Assembly: GCA_013407085.1 (NCBI GenBank)
Contig: JACCGJ010005167.1
Span: 78,093-142,092, forward strand
Origin: Atriophallophorus winterbourni
Taxonomy: Eukaryota; Platyhelminthes; Trematoda; Plagiorchiida; Microphallidae
Direction of reading: 5' to 3'
DNA length: 64,000 nucleotides
Under the pieces are notes generated by a model. That model was not told the origin of the DNA. It was given only the letters and a program-made list of their open reading frames with translations, and searched no databases. The position numbers and the translations under genes are program-made. Shown one piece after another: positions 10,868-22,189 of this stretch (the first letter of the stretch is position 1; each line of letters starts with the position of its first letter).

Positions 10868-12480
10868 TTGATTTTAGCTGAATCGATTTCTACTGTCACC
10901 GATTTTCACACTTCAAATTCGCCTAGCATTTTGATTGACTTGAAATTTTGTCACTATATTCAAGCATTATTTAATCTAAAAACCGGGAAATCTTCTGGGG
11001 TCATCGGAAAAACCCCGCTAATATTGAAGAAATGTGCGAATTGGCTATGTAAACCACTCACACGGGGATATGAGCAACACATTACTTTGGTCATCCATAA
11101 GCGCTTTGAGTGCTTTGACCAAGAATCACTTTGTGATTCTGTGTCTGAACATCGTGGTTCGTTGTACGAACCCTATATAACAGTGGCATACAAGTATGCA
11201 CATGTTTACCACTCACAACCTGTTCAAACAAACAATTCAGATTGCTAACGCGGAATAATTTCTCATATTTATAAAGGTGGATATCGCTCCAATGTTTCTA
11301 AGTGCCGACCCGTTACTCTGTTACCTATGATTTTAAAATTGCTTCAGCGCCTCATTGTTGAGGATCTCATGAAACATTTCGAAAATAATCAGTTGCTTTC
11401 GAGGAAACAGCATGGATTTAGAGGGAATTATTCCTGTTTATCTAATTTTCTGATAACGCTCGACGATTGGACACAATCGGTAGACAAGGGACAAGCAATA
11501 CACGCCTGTTACCTAGATATCTCTAAAGCATTTGATCGTGTTGAACATACTTTACTACTGCAGAAGCTTGAAAGGCATGGTATCACCGGAAATTTTTTGA
11601 GTTCGCAAAAAGACTTCGTCAAAATGACTTCCTAACAAATCGCACTGGCCAGGTAAGTTTTGACGGTGAATCATCAGTATATAGCTGAGTTCCCCAAGGT
11701 TCAGTCATTGGTCCTGTCCCCTTTCTGGTTTATGTCAATGAAGTAGCGGAAATTATTGGATGTAACAATTCGTTATTTGCGAGAACATAAATATATGGCG
11801 TTGCATCTGTAGAAGACCGCATGCTATTGCAAAAAGATCTTGATACGCCTGCCAACTGGTCGTTGAAGAACAAACTACCGTTTAACTTCAACAAATGCAG
11901 GCTCATGAATGTTGGGAATCGAGTAGAGTTCACATATAATATAGGTTCACATGCCTTTGAAAATTCCAGTAAAGAAAATGATTTGGGTGTCTGGATATGC
12001 TCACTTTAAAAACCTCACTTCATACTAACACTAATTTACAAAATCAACACGTATCCTCAATATACTAAAGTGGGTATTTTGGAAATTGTCGCCCAAAATA
12101 TTATCAAGGTTCATGAATACATATTTCATATCAGTCATGGAATGCGGTGTAAAGTTATGGTCTCGGTCGTTCAAGAAGGATGTTGAACTTATGCAGCGAA
12201 TCTATTACCGCTCAACAAAACTAGTTTTTAGCATCCGAAACCAGCCTTATAATAAAGGATAGCTCAACTGAATCAGTTCAACTTTCCCTATCGACGAATC
12301 AGAGGAGACCTTATATTACTTTACAAATCATTCATACCCCGAACCATCCCTTACAGGATTTATTCACGAAAAGGTATTCTATAAAGTATTAGTCCCATGA
12401 ATTTGTGCTGGTGGTACCCCATTCCGTCCTGAACTGTAGGAGGTACTTTCAATCCGTCCGTATCTGTATTACTTGAAACA
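10868..12480 (+). mobile_element. CR1 RT fragment (unit 1 copy)
   Basis: Degenerate CR1 reverse transcriptase in several frames: ALFNLKTGKSSGVIGKTPLILKK, then (after a SINE-like insertion) CRPVTLLPMI, HGFRGNYSCLSNFL, CYLDISKAFDRV, a stop-broken VPQGSVIGPVPF, LLQKDLDTPANWSLKNK, and a frameshifted tail. Stops and frameshifts are shared with the copies at 27640 and 42880, so it was already dead before the segmental duplication. No endonuclease region is present. Confidence 0.8.
11063..11207 (+). mobile_element. 145-bp SINE-like insertion with 10-bp target duplication (unit 1)
   Basis: The sequence ACCACTCACA occurs on both sides (11053-11062 and 11208-11217), while unit 2 has a single uninterrupted ACCACTCACA at the same site (about 27817). 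The insert contains two hairpin-like motifs (agaatcacTTTgtgattct and GGTTCGTTGTACGAACC). A related copy lies at 2595. No CTGATGA...GAAA hammerhead core and no convincing tRNA A/B boxes were seen, so the class is undecided (SINE, 5'-truncated LINE tail or MITE). Confidence 0.8.
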
Positions 12481-14421
12481 GTTTACTTTCAACCGTTGAT
12501 CACTCAACTAGATTGCATGAATTTTAAAAACAATTAGTCGACATTTTATTGAATTATTCGTTTCCCAAACACTGATATACTGCTTAATCTAATTCCTGAT
12601 ATTGTTTTATGCACTTACATTTAAATGTTAATCATCCTATGGTTATTGTTTACAACTACCGTAAAACAAAATGCGTTATATTCTAAACAATCGTTCATTC
12701 ATACAGAAACTAATTCATTGATTATTCTAACCTGTTGCGGCTTGCCGTTTACATTACGTTTTGTACATGCAATGATATTCTATTGTGTGATCGAACACAC
12801 CATCGTGCAAGAAAACTCATATGTGATCTCCATAAACTGACGCACGAGGAAAGAATGCAAACGCTTAGCATCCCTATTCTGCTTCAAATAAGTATTCAAA
12901 TTGATGTGATACATAGAAAATATTACATCCAAACCACCCTTTAAATCGCTTATTCAAACACCGTGAGCCGCAACACAGATGCAACCAATCCCCGGTAGTA
13001 CAAACTCCGCATTCCCATAGTTGGTTTCCTTACGTGTGTTTTGTTTGGAATGCGCTCTTTGAAGCTATTGACACCACTCCGTGTGTCGACACATTCATTC
13101 GAACTTTGGACACACTCACGGTAAGTATTCAACACGACTATACGTGGCATTACATGATTATGAGTTATTTTCATTTTAATGAACGAATATTTGCTATGCC
13201 ACGGTCAATATGAAGCTGAGTGATTTTTGTTTCCGCAAATTATTGAATGTTGAAAGGGACAACTGAAGATTAACAACGAATGTAAGTAGACTATTTTAAA
13301 TTGTTTTAGATGTTTCTAATCTCGGATTTCTGGTGACCGCTCACGTGAACCTGTTCAGAAGAATAAGCCACACGAGTAATCCGCTTGTGGCGATTTTGGC
13401 CATCACATAGCGGGCTTCTAAATTTTGAAGTTTATTGCGTTCTGGGAATAATTGCGCATGTTGTGAACGTAAATTTGACGTCGGCATCTAACGGAACGGA
13501 TTCATTGTTCCCATTTGGAAGTTGCGAATTTTCCAAATGAGATTTCTCAATTAAACTATGAATATGCATTTTCGAGAGTAGGCTTGCGACGCATGTGAAG
13601 AATGCTTAAAACAATTTGTAATGTGAACTTCAGTCAACGATGCAATGCTATTTTTCTGATCAGTGGAAATCCAATAAGGCTACGCACGAGTTTGTTTGAA
13701 ATCTTGCGACAGCGTTACGAACTGAAAAAACGATAGTCTGCGCACATGTCATGTGTTTTATAACTGCGCAATATTTAGCTAATCCAACAAATATTTTCGA
13801 ATAAATTCACGAATGAGCCAGGTAATGTCATTTCCATACTTTGAAAGTAATCTATTTCAACATCTTCAATTTGAATCACACATATAAATAAGCCTGAATA
13901 AAATAGAATATCAATGCATGAGAGATAACCAACATTTGTTTTGCTCTTAGAGGCATCGTACGCGAGGTTGTGGGAATCTTTGTCACACGCAAGTTATGAA
14001 ATGCAAAGATACATGTCTTCGTGCATGGCAATGTGCCTATATCATCTCGTGATTTCGCAACTTCAGAAGAATGGAACGCTTGAACGGAACTTACTTCCAT
14101 GCAATTTTCATTAATATAATCAAATAAGTGCGACTGATTCTCAGCTTTTAATAGTAGCATATTACAATCGAATATCATACAACGACAAGTTTTCAGTGTT
14201 GGTAAAAACGGATGGAATGCAAAAAGTAACTTTGGAACTTTTTCCAAAACATTTTCTATACATTAAAAGTACTGTTATTGGCCTGTTTATTCAATTTGTA
14301 TGAATAGTCTATACAACCTATGAATAATTCGAACTCGTCATGCAAGTTTTAGCTAACTTAATCTGAGTGCGAATAAACAAAAATTGACATAAATTACTGA
14401 AAAATAATCTGCGGTTTAAAA
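12481..14421. other. CR1 3' flank and sparse spacer (unit 1)
   Basis: Equivalent to 29111-30978 in unit 2 and, split by an RTE insertion, to 46096-46905 plus 50425-51424 in unit 3. No retrotransposon coding sequence was recognised. The only candidate is a possible small exon at 14095-14255. Confidence 0.5.
14095..14255 (-). other. Possible 161-bp exon of unknown gene (unit 1)
   Basis: On the minus strand an acceptor-like tgtatag precedes, and a consensus donor GTAAGT follows, an open stretch reading ...LLFAFHPFLPTLKTC... to ...DYINENCME. The same exon-sized interval, with identical borders, is open in unit 2 (30652-30812). The equivalent in unit 3 (about 51120-51250) has two stops and lacks the donor. 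It lies downstream of the asteroid-like gene on the same strand but after that gene's stop codon. No family is recognised; it could be an exon of another gene or a chance frame. Confidence 0.25.
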
Positions 14422-14725
14422 ATGCTCATTTATATGCATTTATATCCCTTACACCCGACGACCGGTTTCGTACTGTTTACAATCTCTAGGCAGGGACAGT
14501 ACGATTATGCTCCGCTTGTAAACCACTGTTGGATAAAGGTGGAACGATCAACCTGTTTAAACACATGTGACCATGAACATGTAGGTGGGTAACACCCCAA
14601 GCCATGAAAAACTGCTCACTTGTATGCCTATGCATCACTCGCACACACCACGACAGGTTTCCTGCGGTTTGCAATCTTCTGATAAGGAAAGTACTAACAG
14701 GAAGAACGGTTAACGTGCTAAGCAA
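14422..14725. repeat. Small tandem repeat array, 2 units (unit 1)
   Basis: Two related units of about 160-190 bp, starting at 14422 and 14611 (gctcatttatatgca / gctcacttgtatgcc), each with cgac(c/a)ggtttc(g/c)t and a gtttac/tgcaat block. Unit 2 has three such units (30979, 31176, 31337). Unit 1's first unit reads like the start of the first and the end of the second unit of unit 2, suggesting loss of one repeat by recombination between units. Confidence 0.6.
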
Positions 14726-14892
14726 TTAGATTAAATGAATTTATTGATAAAAACTGATTTCAGGCACATAACATTTAGTTGAGTAAGTAACGATAGAAGA
14801 TGAACGGTCTCAGTTAAAACACACGAATGTCTGAACGAAAGATTTGAACAGATATGTTTGTGATTTTCATCAAGGAATTCATCCTCAACCAT

Positions 14893-17442
14893 TCATTTGT
14901 GGAATTTAATATTTTCCACTTGGTAAGGAACATTATGACTGTATAATCGAAGTGTTGGAATGAGTTTTATTAGATGATTGAAATCACGAACAGCGGTAGA
15001 AAGTGCGCGGGACGATTCCGTAAAGGAACGGTGAGATATAAGTCGAGGCAGCAAAGATTTCGTGATGAATTGGCACCGCAAATCGACGGGTTCCGAGTTC
15101 AAGCGATGAGCAATGGCATGCACAAGTCTACCTGACGGGAACATAATCCAAATAGGGGGAAAATGGAACACCTGAGACGCGTGTGTGAGTGGCAGTAGCG
15201 ATTCGAGAAGACCGACTAATGATTGGAGCGACGAATAGACTAGTTGAATGGAAACGAATCGATGCACCAGATCGGGCTGGACTTGTGCTGTTAGGGCGAC
15301 TGAATCATGTCCGGACGCTTCATCCTCAAGCATGTTGCAAAAGGACTCGTAATGACCAAGAAGGGTTTCATCCAAATGAACCTCGTTCATCGCCGCGCAC
15401 ACACACGCTAGCACAGCCATGGATACACAACAACATTCCAACTTAGCAAAACGGGAACTTCTCGGGAGATTTCTGTGCCAAAAAGCGATCGTGGTGGCCA
15501 CGCTGAAAATCCACTCAGGTTCCGTGGGCTGCGACAGCAAAGAAATACCGAGAAAAGAACTCAGCACACTGTCTACGTGTTCCTGTCCGAAATCGATTGG
15601 CAATGGTTCCACCGGTATTTTATACTTAACCACATTTTTACCACGCCTCAGAAATTCTGTCGCTTGTGGGCGAAGTCGTTTACCAAGCCTGCGTTCCAGT
15701 TGAAAAATTATACGGTAGTGCATGAGGCGTACAGGCAACGAACATTCATAAACCGAAAACTCAGTTGACAAGTCTTCCCCCATCGCCAGTTGTGTAGAGC
15801 CCCCGGAATACATTGCAGATACAAAAGCTGGTTCAAACTTGTTCGTTCGATAAGCATACACTAATCGCGGTGGCCAACCACGTGTACATTCCGTTGGCTC
15901 GAGTCGAGGATTCCTTTGGCCACTGAGTAACGACCAAATGTCCTTCACGGTAAAGTTCTCAGTACTAACATTTGAAATCGTTTGCACATCTTGATTGGGA
16001 TTTATGTGTTGCTCGAAAAACTCGGCAATTTTCGCACCATCCTCATCTGGGTGATATACGTAATAATTTATACTCTCTAAAATGTTTTTGATTTCACCAT
16101 CTTTGTTTACTAGGTTGTTGACGGTAATGAATTCTTCGATAGGTCTTGTTGCATCCGTTTGATATTTAGAAAGCCACTGTATTAACGCCTCCCATTTGTT
16201 TTTAAACGCAAATTTGGATACGTTTCCACTCAGTTTGCTCTGAAATTCTTCTGGTAACTTCAACTTAGTCCTTAATTTTGATCCTATATAAAGCGCCGCC
16301 AAAACCCGATGCATTGGTTGCAACTGTTTCAGTTTCGATTGCTCGGTATAGAATGCATGACATTTTAAGTACATGTTCGAGGGTGTTGCTTCGACGAGTG
16401 TTGAGAACATATTCGAATATTCAATTTTAAATGGTATGACAGGTCTGCTAAAACAATCAGCCGCTTCGTTCTTCAAATGCTTCGAACTGGTAACAAGGAA
16501 TAGTTGACGCGAAGTTCCAAGTATGGGACACTTGTAAAAGTCCGCGAGAGCTGCCAAATGTTTTGGTAGAAGGTGTGAAACCACCATAAATTTGGCACTG
16601 CTTTCACGCAGTGTATCTATTATCACCGATTTTGAGCAAACAGGATAAGTGATCGCACGCTTATTTTGGTCTTCGTAAGCCTTTTGGCATTTAAGCATGA
16701 ACAAATATGTTGACGAATCCTGAGAAATAAAAACGTAGACAGCAAAAGTGAGTACTCTAGTTTTATTGCTCGTTATTCAATCATTCATCGATATTTACAA
16801 TGATAGATGGTTATACTTAATTAATAGCACTCAACTATGCTGTTCTGGTTCGAGGATCGACATATGAAAGTTTATGTTTGGTAAATTTTAATTCATCATC
16901 TTTCCTTCAATACCTAATAACAAATAAGTTGTATGCTCATACATACATATATTTAGTTGTAATAACTAAAACATCCTATTTTTGTACACGAAGAAATCAA
17001 CTACTAATTTTTGAAAGCAGTTCATCCTGTATGCATCTCCAATGATACTGTGAAAACCCTAATTTTATTAAGCTGATCGAATGTCTACATTTAAGTTGAT
17101 ACATCCAGATTTAGCTGATAAACAATTTTGATAATATATGAACAGAAACAGAGAACTTACATATCTTGTATAGATGCCTGGGAAGAGAAAATATGGTGTG
17201 ATGTGACATTTTTGCATAATCTTTAGCAATGCTACGAGTTTGACGCGCGAAGCCAAGTATTCACCCCCGTAGCAATTGTCTTGCTGATTGATCAGATTTT
17301 CGGGATTATTTTTAACAATGTGGTCATCGATCACTCCAATAAAACCCATTCCTTTTATCACTAGTTTTGTATCACGCAAACGAATAAACTTATCCGTTGC
17401 ATATCCATCTTGTAAAAATTCGAGTAGTGTGTCACCAGGCAT
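14893..17442 (-). CDS. Asteroid-like (ASTE1-type, XPG/FEN fold) protein, copy 1
   Basis: Two exons on the minus strand: 17442-17161 (ATG at 17442, 94 codons, donor GTAAGT) and 16719-14893 (acceptor ctcag), joined in phase 0 to give 702 residues, near the size of ASTE1-type proteins. Family signatures: RDTKLVIKG near residue 27 (LVIDG in the family), YGGEYLASRVKLV (GGDY), an HITPYFLF strand (I-x-P-Y-V-V-F-D-G), then LAALADFYKCPIL near residue 150 (EAD..IA.LA..CPVLS), GWPPRLVYAY, and CSLPVRLMHYRIIF. Asteroid relatives are structure-specific nucleases or their inactive kin. Here the acidic ligands are lost: LVIDG is LVIKG, VFDG is LFPG, EAD is LLP and the NDSDF block is TSRQL. A dead, possibly DNA- or protein-binding role is inferred. 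The frame is intact. An acceptor (tttacAG) lies 7 bases before the ATG, implying an upstream non-coding exon or a trans-spliced leader. Confidence 0.8.
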
Positions 17443-17744
17443 TTGGGTCTGTAAAACAAGAAATTTTACTTATGGATTAACCATTGAAATTGATGGGAGT
17501 TACTAAATCCAGATATTTCAATTTACATTCAAGTATGTTGGAAGATAAATTATAAGCTTCAAGATTCAAGAATTTATGGTATGAAAAGCTCGTGGCTGTA
17601 CAACACCACAGGATTTTTATATATGGACAATAAATATATATACAAAATAAATGGAGGCATTAGGAAAATCGACAGTTTTGTAGTTAGAAAAAATCATCTA
17701 TTTTCTCGGTATGATGGAAAAAAGATAAAGATACGGGATGTAGG

Positions 17745-18050
17745 GTGGAATTACGCATAAATATATCAAATTTGTTCCTGAAAATCCTTTCACTGGATGA
17801 TTGTACAAAATGTGACGTCAGGAAGTTCCATAAGAAAAGAAACGCGCACCGAATAGAAGAACCGATGAGTGTTCCGGTGAGAATGTGGAATATCATATGC
17901 CTGTGAGTGAGCACTTGTGACATGACTTGACCGGAGTCGAAATAGGTGCCTTAGAGGGTGCATCTTTGAGTGCATTATTTTATAAGTTTGGACAGAATGA
18001 TATGCGCGTAAAAAAGCTATAATTTTAAAGATCCACAGAAAGATGTTATT
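17745..18050 (-). mobile_element. CR1 3' end abutting the MULE relic (unit 1)
   Basis: Minus-strand frame with PHSHRNTHRFFYSVRVSFLMELP, equivalent to the C-terminal RT motif (IPHSR.NCRRFFYSVRVCFLWNSLP) of CR1 elements, with WNS already changed. It continues directly into the truncated MULE domain, so its insertion or a deletion removed the end of the transposase gene. It is present in units 1-3, so it predates the duplications. Confidence 0.65.
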
Positions 18051-18790
18051 CAGGTAGGATGGTGCTCCGTCGGACATAATGGCTTTCACGGCATCACACC
18101 CAATGACGAATTCAACAAATGTAAGCAGTAAGGTGCGGACATCTTCGGCTGTTTCCTTTCACGTGATGCCTAATGCTACAGGAAGTCTTTTACGGCAACC
18201 ATCTACATTCATTAGTTGATACAAGAAATATTTCTCACGATAGGCATGGAATGTGCCATCGATGAGAATGAAATCAGAAAAACGAATAAACAAACTGAGC
18301 ATTTCATGGGGACTAAAGATGAAATGAGTCATCTTGTTCATTCCGTCCAGCAGCACGCGTTCTTTTCCATTGACGTTGAATTCCGCTTACATTCGTGGAA
18401 TATAGGCTGTGAAAATGGATTATTATAAGTATAGTTACCATAATCATTTTATTTAATTTCTTTCTTATAGCGATTACCTCGATTGTTTCGTTTTACAAGA
18501 ACTCGCCGACGGATATTCCCAGCGTCCCAGCCTGTAACATTCGCCTCGAAACGAGTCTTCACATAATATCGGATAATGAATGATGAGTCTCTAATTTCAA
18601 CCATCGGCTAAATGATATCCAGTTCATAACGAGTTAGTCGTCTGTTGCGGAAGTGCCACGATCTGGCTTCACCGGTTTGTAGTTCATGGTTATGGACCAC
18701 TACTTGTGATACAAAAGAGGACATCACGGCGACCAACGATGAAATACACTTCGCAATGTGTTGCGTTGGAATTTCGACGACCAAGTCCAC
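18051..18790 (-). pseudogene. MULE-type transposase relic (unit 1)
   Basis: Broken pieces of a Mutator-like (MULE) transposase-domain protein. The upstream piece has the HNHEL motif common in MULE/FAR1-like N-terminal regions. The downstream piece has ILIDGTFHAYREKYFL (first catalytic Asp) and AIMSDGAPSY (second Asp). Here the domain is cut by a TGA after LPVALGIT, at a site where unit 2 reads IMWRETAEDV. The third acidic residue and C-terminal zinc-binding part are gone, replaced by CR1 sequence. The N-terminal start seen in unit 2 is also lost. Confidence 0.75.
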
Positions 18791-19185
18791 GGATCCTTTT
18801 CGTCAACACTCATATTTCATGAATATCAGCCCGCGTGCTCGATTTATTTCTTGATGATCGTATGAAATAGTTGGTACCGGAAACATGAGTGAATTCTGCC
18901 AGCAATTGGTTCAATCCCTAGAGAATTTCAAACAACCGGTTTCCAAACAGTCTCCTGAAAAAGCACAATCATTTCGTTAGCGCTCATAATTACTAAAGTG
19001 ATCCCTGATCCGTGCGGAGCGATTTATTAGACTTACACTTATTAGACCTTAGCCAATCAAATAACCGTTTTCGAGAAGCGACCAATCAGATGTCAATTAA
19101 ACGAACGTATGAAGGTATTTTGCATTTGAACTACTGAATAATGACAAGTAGGCAGATTTAATTTCACAGCCCAGACGACCTTTAA

Positions 19186-19757
19186 CCCTTTCAGGACGGA
19201 TGTAACCTCTTGGTTACATGAACTTTGCAAGTCATTTTAAGCTAATTCTAACTGAATTTTCCGAATTTTTTCGCACGGCGGCATACAGAATTTCGTCAAC
19301 TGCAGGGTGGTTTTCTTATGCAATCATCATTGACTTGTCCACAGTGAAATAGAAAGTATGTGCTGGTACGGGTTTCGAACGTATCCCCACAATTCGCAGT
19401 TTTGTGAGCCGAATAAAAATCGTGTGAAAGTCTCAGTTATTATAAATTTTGTTCCAGTATAAACTTAGTGATGCCTACAAAGACATTATGTAAAAAAATT
19501 GGAATAAATCAGAAAATCTTCGAAATGCGTTGCGTTTAAATAGACGTAACCTTTATGTTACATCCGGCAGAAGTCACAAAACTCGTACACTGTTGACTTA
19601 TGCCGGTTGTAACCAATTGGTTACATTTTGTTATTTTCTCAATTATGTGAATATCACAAACGTTTTATATTATTTGTGTTTTTTCACCCCTGGGCAACTC
19701 GTTTCCGGAGAAAAAATATTTTATTTCGGGTTAGAAAATAATTCAGGCATGAAAGGG
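19186..19757. mobile_element. 572-bp TTAA-flanked MITE, piggyBac-like ends (unit 2)
   Basis: Bounded by TTAA on both sides (19182-19185 and 19758-19761). The left end begins CCCTTTCAGGACGG and the right end, on the other strand, begins CCCTTTCATGCC, giving a short terminal inverted repeat. TTAA target duplication with CCC/GGG termini is the hallmark of the piggyBac superfamily, so this is probably a non-autonomous piggyBac-like element. It contains internal palindromes such as GTAACCAATTGGTTAC. No transposase is encoded; the 83-codon frame (19530-19781) runs past the element and is not credible as a gene. Confidence 0.75.
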
Positions 19758-20029
19758 TTAAGTGTTCATTCATTGTATTGAAATCTGGCACACATATCTT
19801 GGGTTTAAAAGCGCTGAAATTATCAATATTGGCTTTTCCTTTTGTCTAAAGTTCAACATCAAAATATGACTCTCATTCAATGAAATATCTAATTCGTCAG
19901 TGAGTATCGCTTTTACGTGGTATTAACATAAAACCTAATGGTTTGGAAATAACTGGTGATCCTATATATTTGAAACGTCGCCTGATTGCATATGGTTCAA
20001 AGGAACTTGTTCAGAAAGCGATCAATACG

Positions 20030-21410
20030 TTATGTGAACGTTGAATTCGTTTTCGCGTAGAAGCCTCCAAACGGGCCACGCCAGTAGTTGTTGTTGGCCT
20101 CCGTCGGTCGATGTCGACCATGGATGTACATCAAAATCGCATGAATTTTATCTTTCACAGCTTTTTGAATGACTAAACAGTCCCATTCGGAAGTAACAAT
20201 CTCTCCCGCAGCGCTTGCAACGATAGTCAGAACTCTGTTGTAGTGCATCAGTTGCACGTCGGCGACGTGATCTGCGTTAAGCAGCCAAGAACTGTATCTG
20301 CTCCTCCCCGGCTTGCAGACGACGCGTAACACAATGCCTCCAAAATAAGCGGTCAAGAGCAAGTTCTTCCAGCTCACGTGGTCAATCTCAAGAGCTTTCA
20401 TATCACTTTTGCAAACATCTTTGCGTTCTGAACATCGATCGTCTTCCTGATTGCAACTCACCATAGAGTAGATCTTTCGGAATACGACCATTTCCCATTC
20501 TATAGACATGACCAAGACACCGCATTCGGCGCTGACGTAATGAGGTGAACATGCTCAGTAGACCAGCTTTTGATGCGTTAGTCACTCTGTCCATCCACGA
20601 TATGTTCAACATACGACGGATGCTTTGTAGATGGAAAGAATTCAGCTTCCGTTCGTGTCTTGCGTAGGTGGTCCAGGTATCACTGCTGTATAGTAAAGCA
20701 TTTAGTACGCACGCGCTGTAAACTTTCATCATTGTCTTTACAGTCAGCTTGCGGTTACCCCTAACACGAGAGTTCAATCGGGACAAAACGACAGCTGCTT
20801 TGCCAATCCGCTTGTCAATCACCGTGTCTAGCGAGAGGTTATCCGCAAGGGCTGAACCAAGATATGTGAAATGATGTACTGGTTCAAGCTGACAGTTTCC
20901 AACAGTAATGATTGGTGGCGATACAGTTTCTTGACCGAGGAATTTGGTCTTGCTCATGCTGATTGTTAGCCCAAAGTCTTTGTATGCCGACGAAAGACAG
21001 TCCCTCAGAGACTGGATGTGCTCTTAGGAGTGAGAAATAAAGGCTTCATTGTCGGCAAACTACAGGTCACGTATTACCACATCCCGTGCTTGGTTTGTGC
21101 TCTTAACCGGTTCTGGTTGAAAAGCTTACCATCACTTCGCGTGCGTATGTAAATGCCTTCTGTTCTCGTCCTAAAATCGTGCTTCAGAAGCAGAGCAAAA
21201 ATATGCCGAACAGCGTGGGGGCAGTAACACACCCTTGTTTGACGCCAATAGTTAAGCCTATGGAAAAGAGATGGTCAAACAAATCGTGTTTGTGGAGATT
21301 AATGATGCGAAGTTGTACAATTGAGGAGCCTGAAACTATCTTATCTCGTTCAACGGCAAGATTAGAAGGACGGTATACCGGAAGCCAATCGACACAGATG
21401 ACATTTTAAG
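20030..21410 (-). mobile_element. RTE LINE, 3' half (unit 2)
   Basis: On the minus strand the sequence holds GVKQGCVTAPTLF (RT palm; RTE consensus GVKQGCVLAPTLF), then a 184-codon frame (20957-20403) with the RTE C-terminal landmarks FTYLGSALADN, RIGKAAVVLSRL, CVLNALLYSSDTW, FHLQSIRRMLNISWMDRV, LRQRRMRCLGHVYRM and GRIPKDLLYGEL. Frameshifts follow, and the Cys/His end typical of RTE ORFs is only in fragments. The endonuclease is missing. The same break points recur in units 3 and 4, so it was a fossil before duplication. Confidence 0.85.
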
Positions 21411-21471
21411 ATTAACATCTGCGCATCCTAAAAGGGTAATTTAGTCCCTTGCAAATCTCTATTCTACAAGG

Positions 21472-22090
21472 TTGACCGCCTCTACAGCGATGATCCGATA
21501 TGAGGCAAATCATGGTCACCCAATGAGCATAATTAAGCGCCAATTGAACCGAGTTAAACATCTGCAACCGAAAACGGAAAACGTGTGGCGAGTGACGATA
21601 TCTCTACCGTATGTCAAAAGTGCCCCCGAAGGAATAAGTCAAATCTTGAATATCGCAGGTATTGAAGTAACATATAAGGGAGGTAGAACTCTCCGCTAGG
21701 TATTAATGCATCGCAAAGAGAAGACTGCTTTAGATTGTGTGACAAACTGCATCCACAAAATAGATTGCAAGGATGGCGAGGGTGTTTACATTGTGCAAAC
21801 ATCTAGAGAATTATGCACCAGGGTAAACGAACATAGGCAACGAGTAGGAAAGCAACCCCGCAATCCCAGTGAATATCAATCACTGAATCGGAATTCTGCC
21901 CTAGCTGAACACGTGCGTGACACTGGACACAGCGTAGACATTGGTAACTTGGAGTGATAAGACGGGTGTGTGAAATCGTATATGAAAAGACTTCATGCCG
22001 AGGCAGTTGAAATAACAAAGGCTGGGGCGAATGCGGTGAACAAGGTGGGTAATCGGATATCTGAACAATCGGACGTTCGGTTATGCAGCG
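21472..22090 (+). mobile_element. Penelope-like element 3' fragment with GIY-YIG relic (unit 2)
   Basis: Two adjacent frames. The first (21472-21699) contains the linker motif LPYVKSAPEGISQIL...AGIEVTYK, like the region between RT and endonuclease in Penelope-like elements. The second (21706-21957) contains NCIHKIDC, DGEGVYIVQTSRELCTRVNEH and SALAEHVRDTGHSVD, matching the Penelope GIY-YIG endonuclease (GVYIGET.R.L..R..EH, then AEH...TGH.I.W). An in-frame TAG separates them. The N-terminal RT is absent. In retrotransposition this endonuclease would nick target DNA; here it is a remnant. Confidence 0.8.
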
Positions 22091-22189
22091 GATAAGGAAC
22101 AACGTGCGTAACACCTAATGTGCACATGGATGTGATGAATGTCGTGTGAATTTGCTTAAATAAGTTATATAAGCTGGTTGTAGGGTGGA

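Larger units (their letters stand above)
1..19185. repeat. Segmental duplication unit 1 (partial, rearranged)
   Basis: This is the leftmost member of a head-to-tail array. Bases 1 to about 826 match the start of units 2-4, and about 9619-19185 match the second half of unit 2. The stretch between is different sequence: the match to the RTE block stops near 826, after the bases gacgacgcgt, and homology to unit 2 resumes near 9619. In place of the missing first half it holds CR1 copies (3.4-5.7 kb and 6.9-9.6 kb) and unassigned DNA. It carries one intact asteroid-like gene and one broken MULE relic. Confidence 0.85.

Noticed and set aside
11063..11207. Hammerhead ribozyme or tRNA-derived SINE in the 145-bp insert
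   Set aside because: No CTGATGA/GAAA core and no convincing A and B boxes. The GGTTCG motif is part of a simple inverted repeat.
15189..15768. Plus-strand frames opposite asteroid exon 2 (also at 31913-32492 and 55552-55869)
   Set aside because: They are antisense shadows of a long, clearly coding minus-strand exon and change freely between units.
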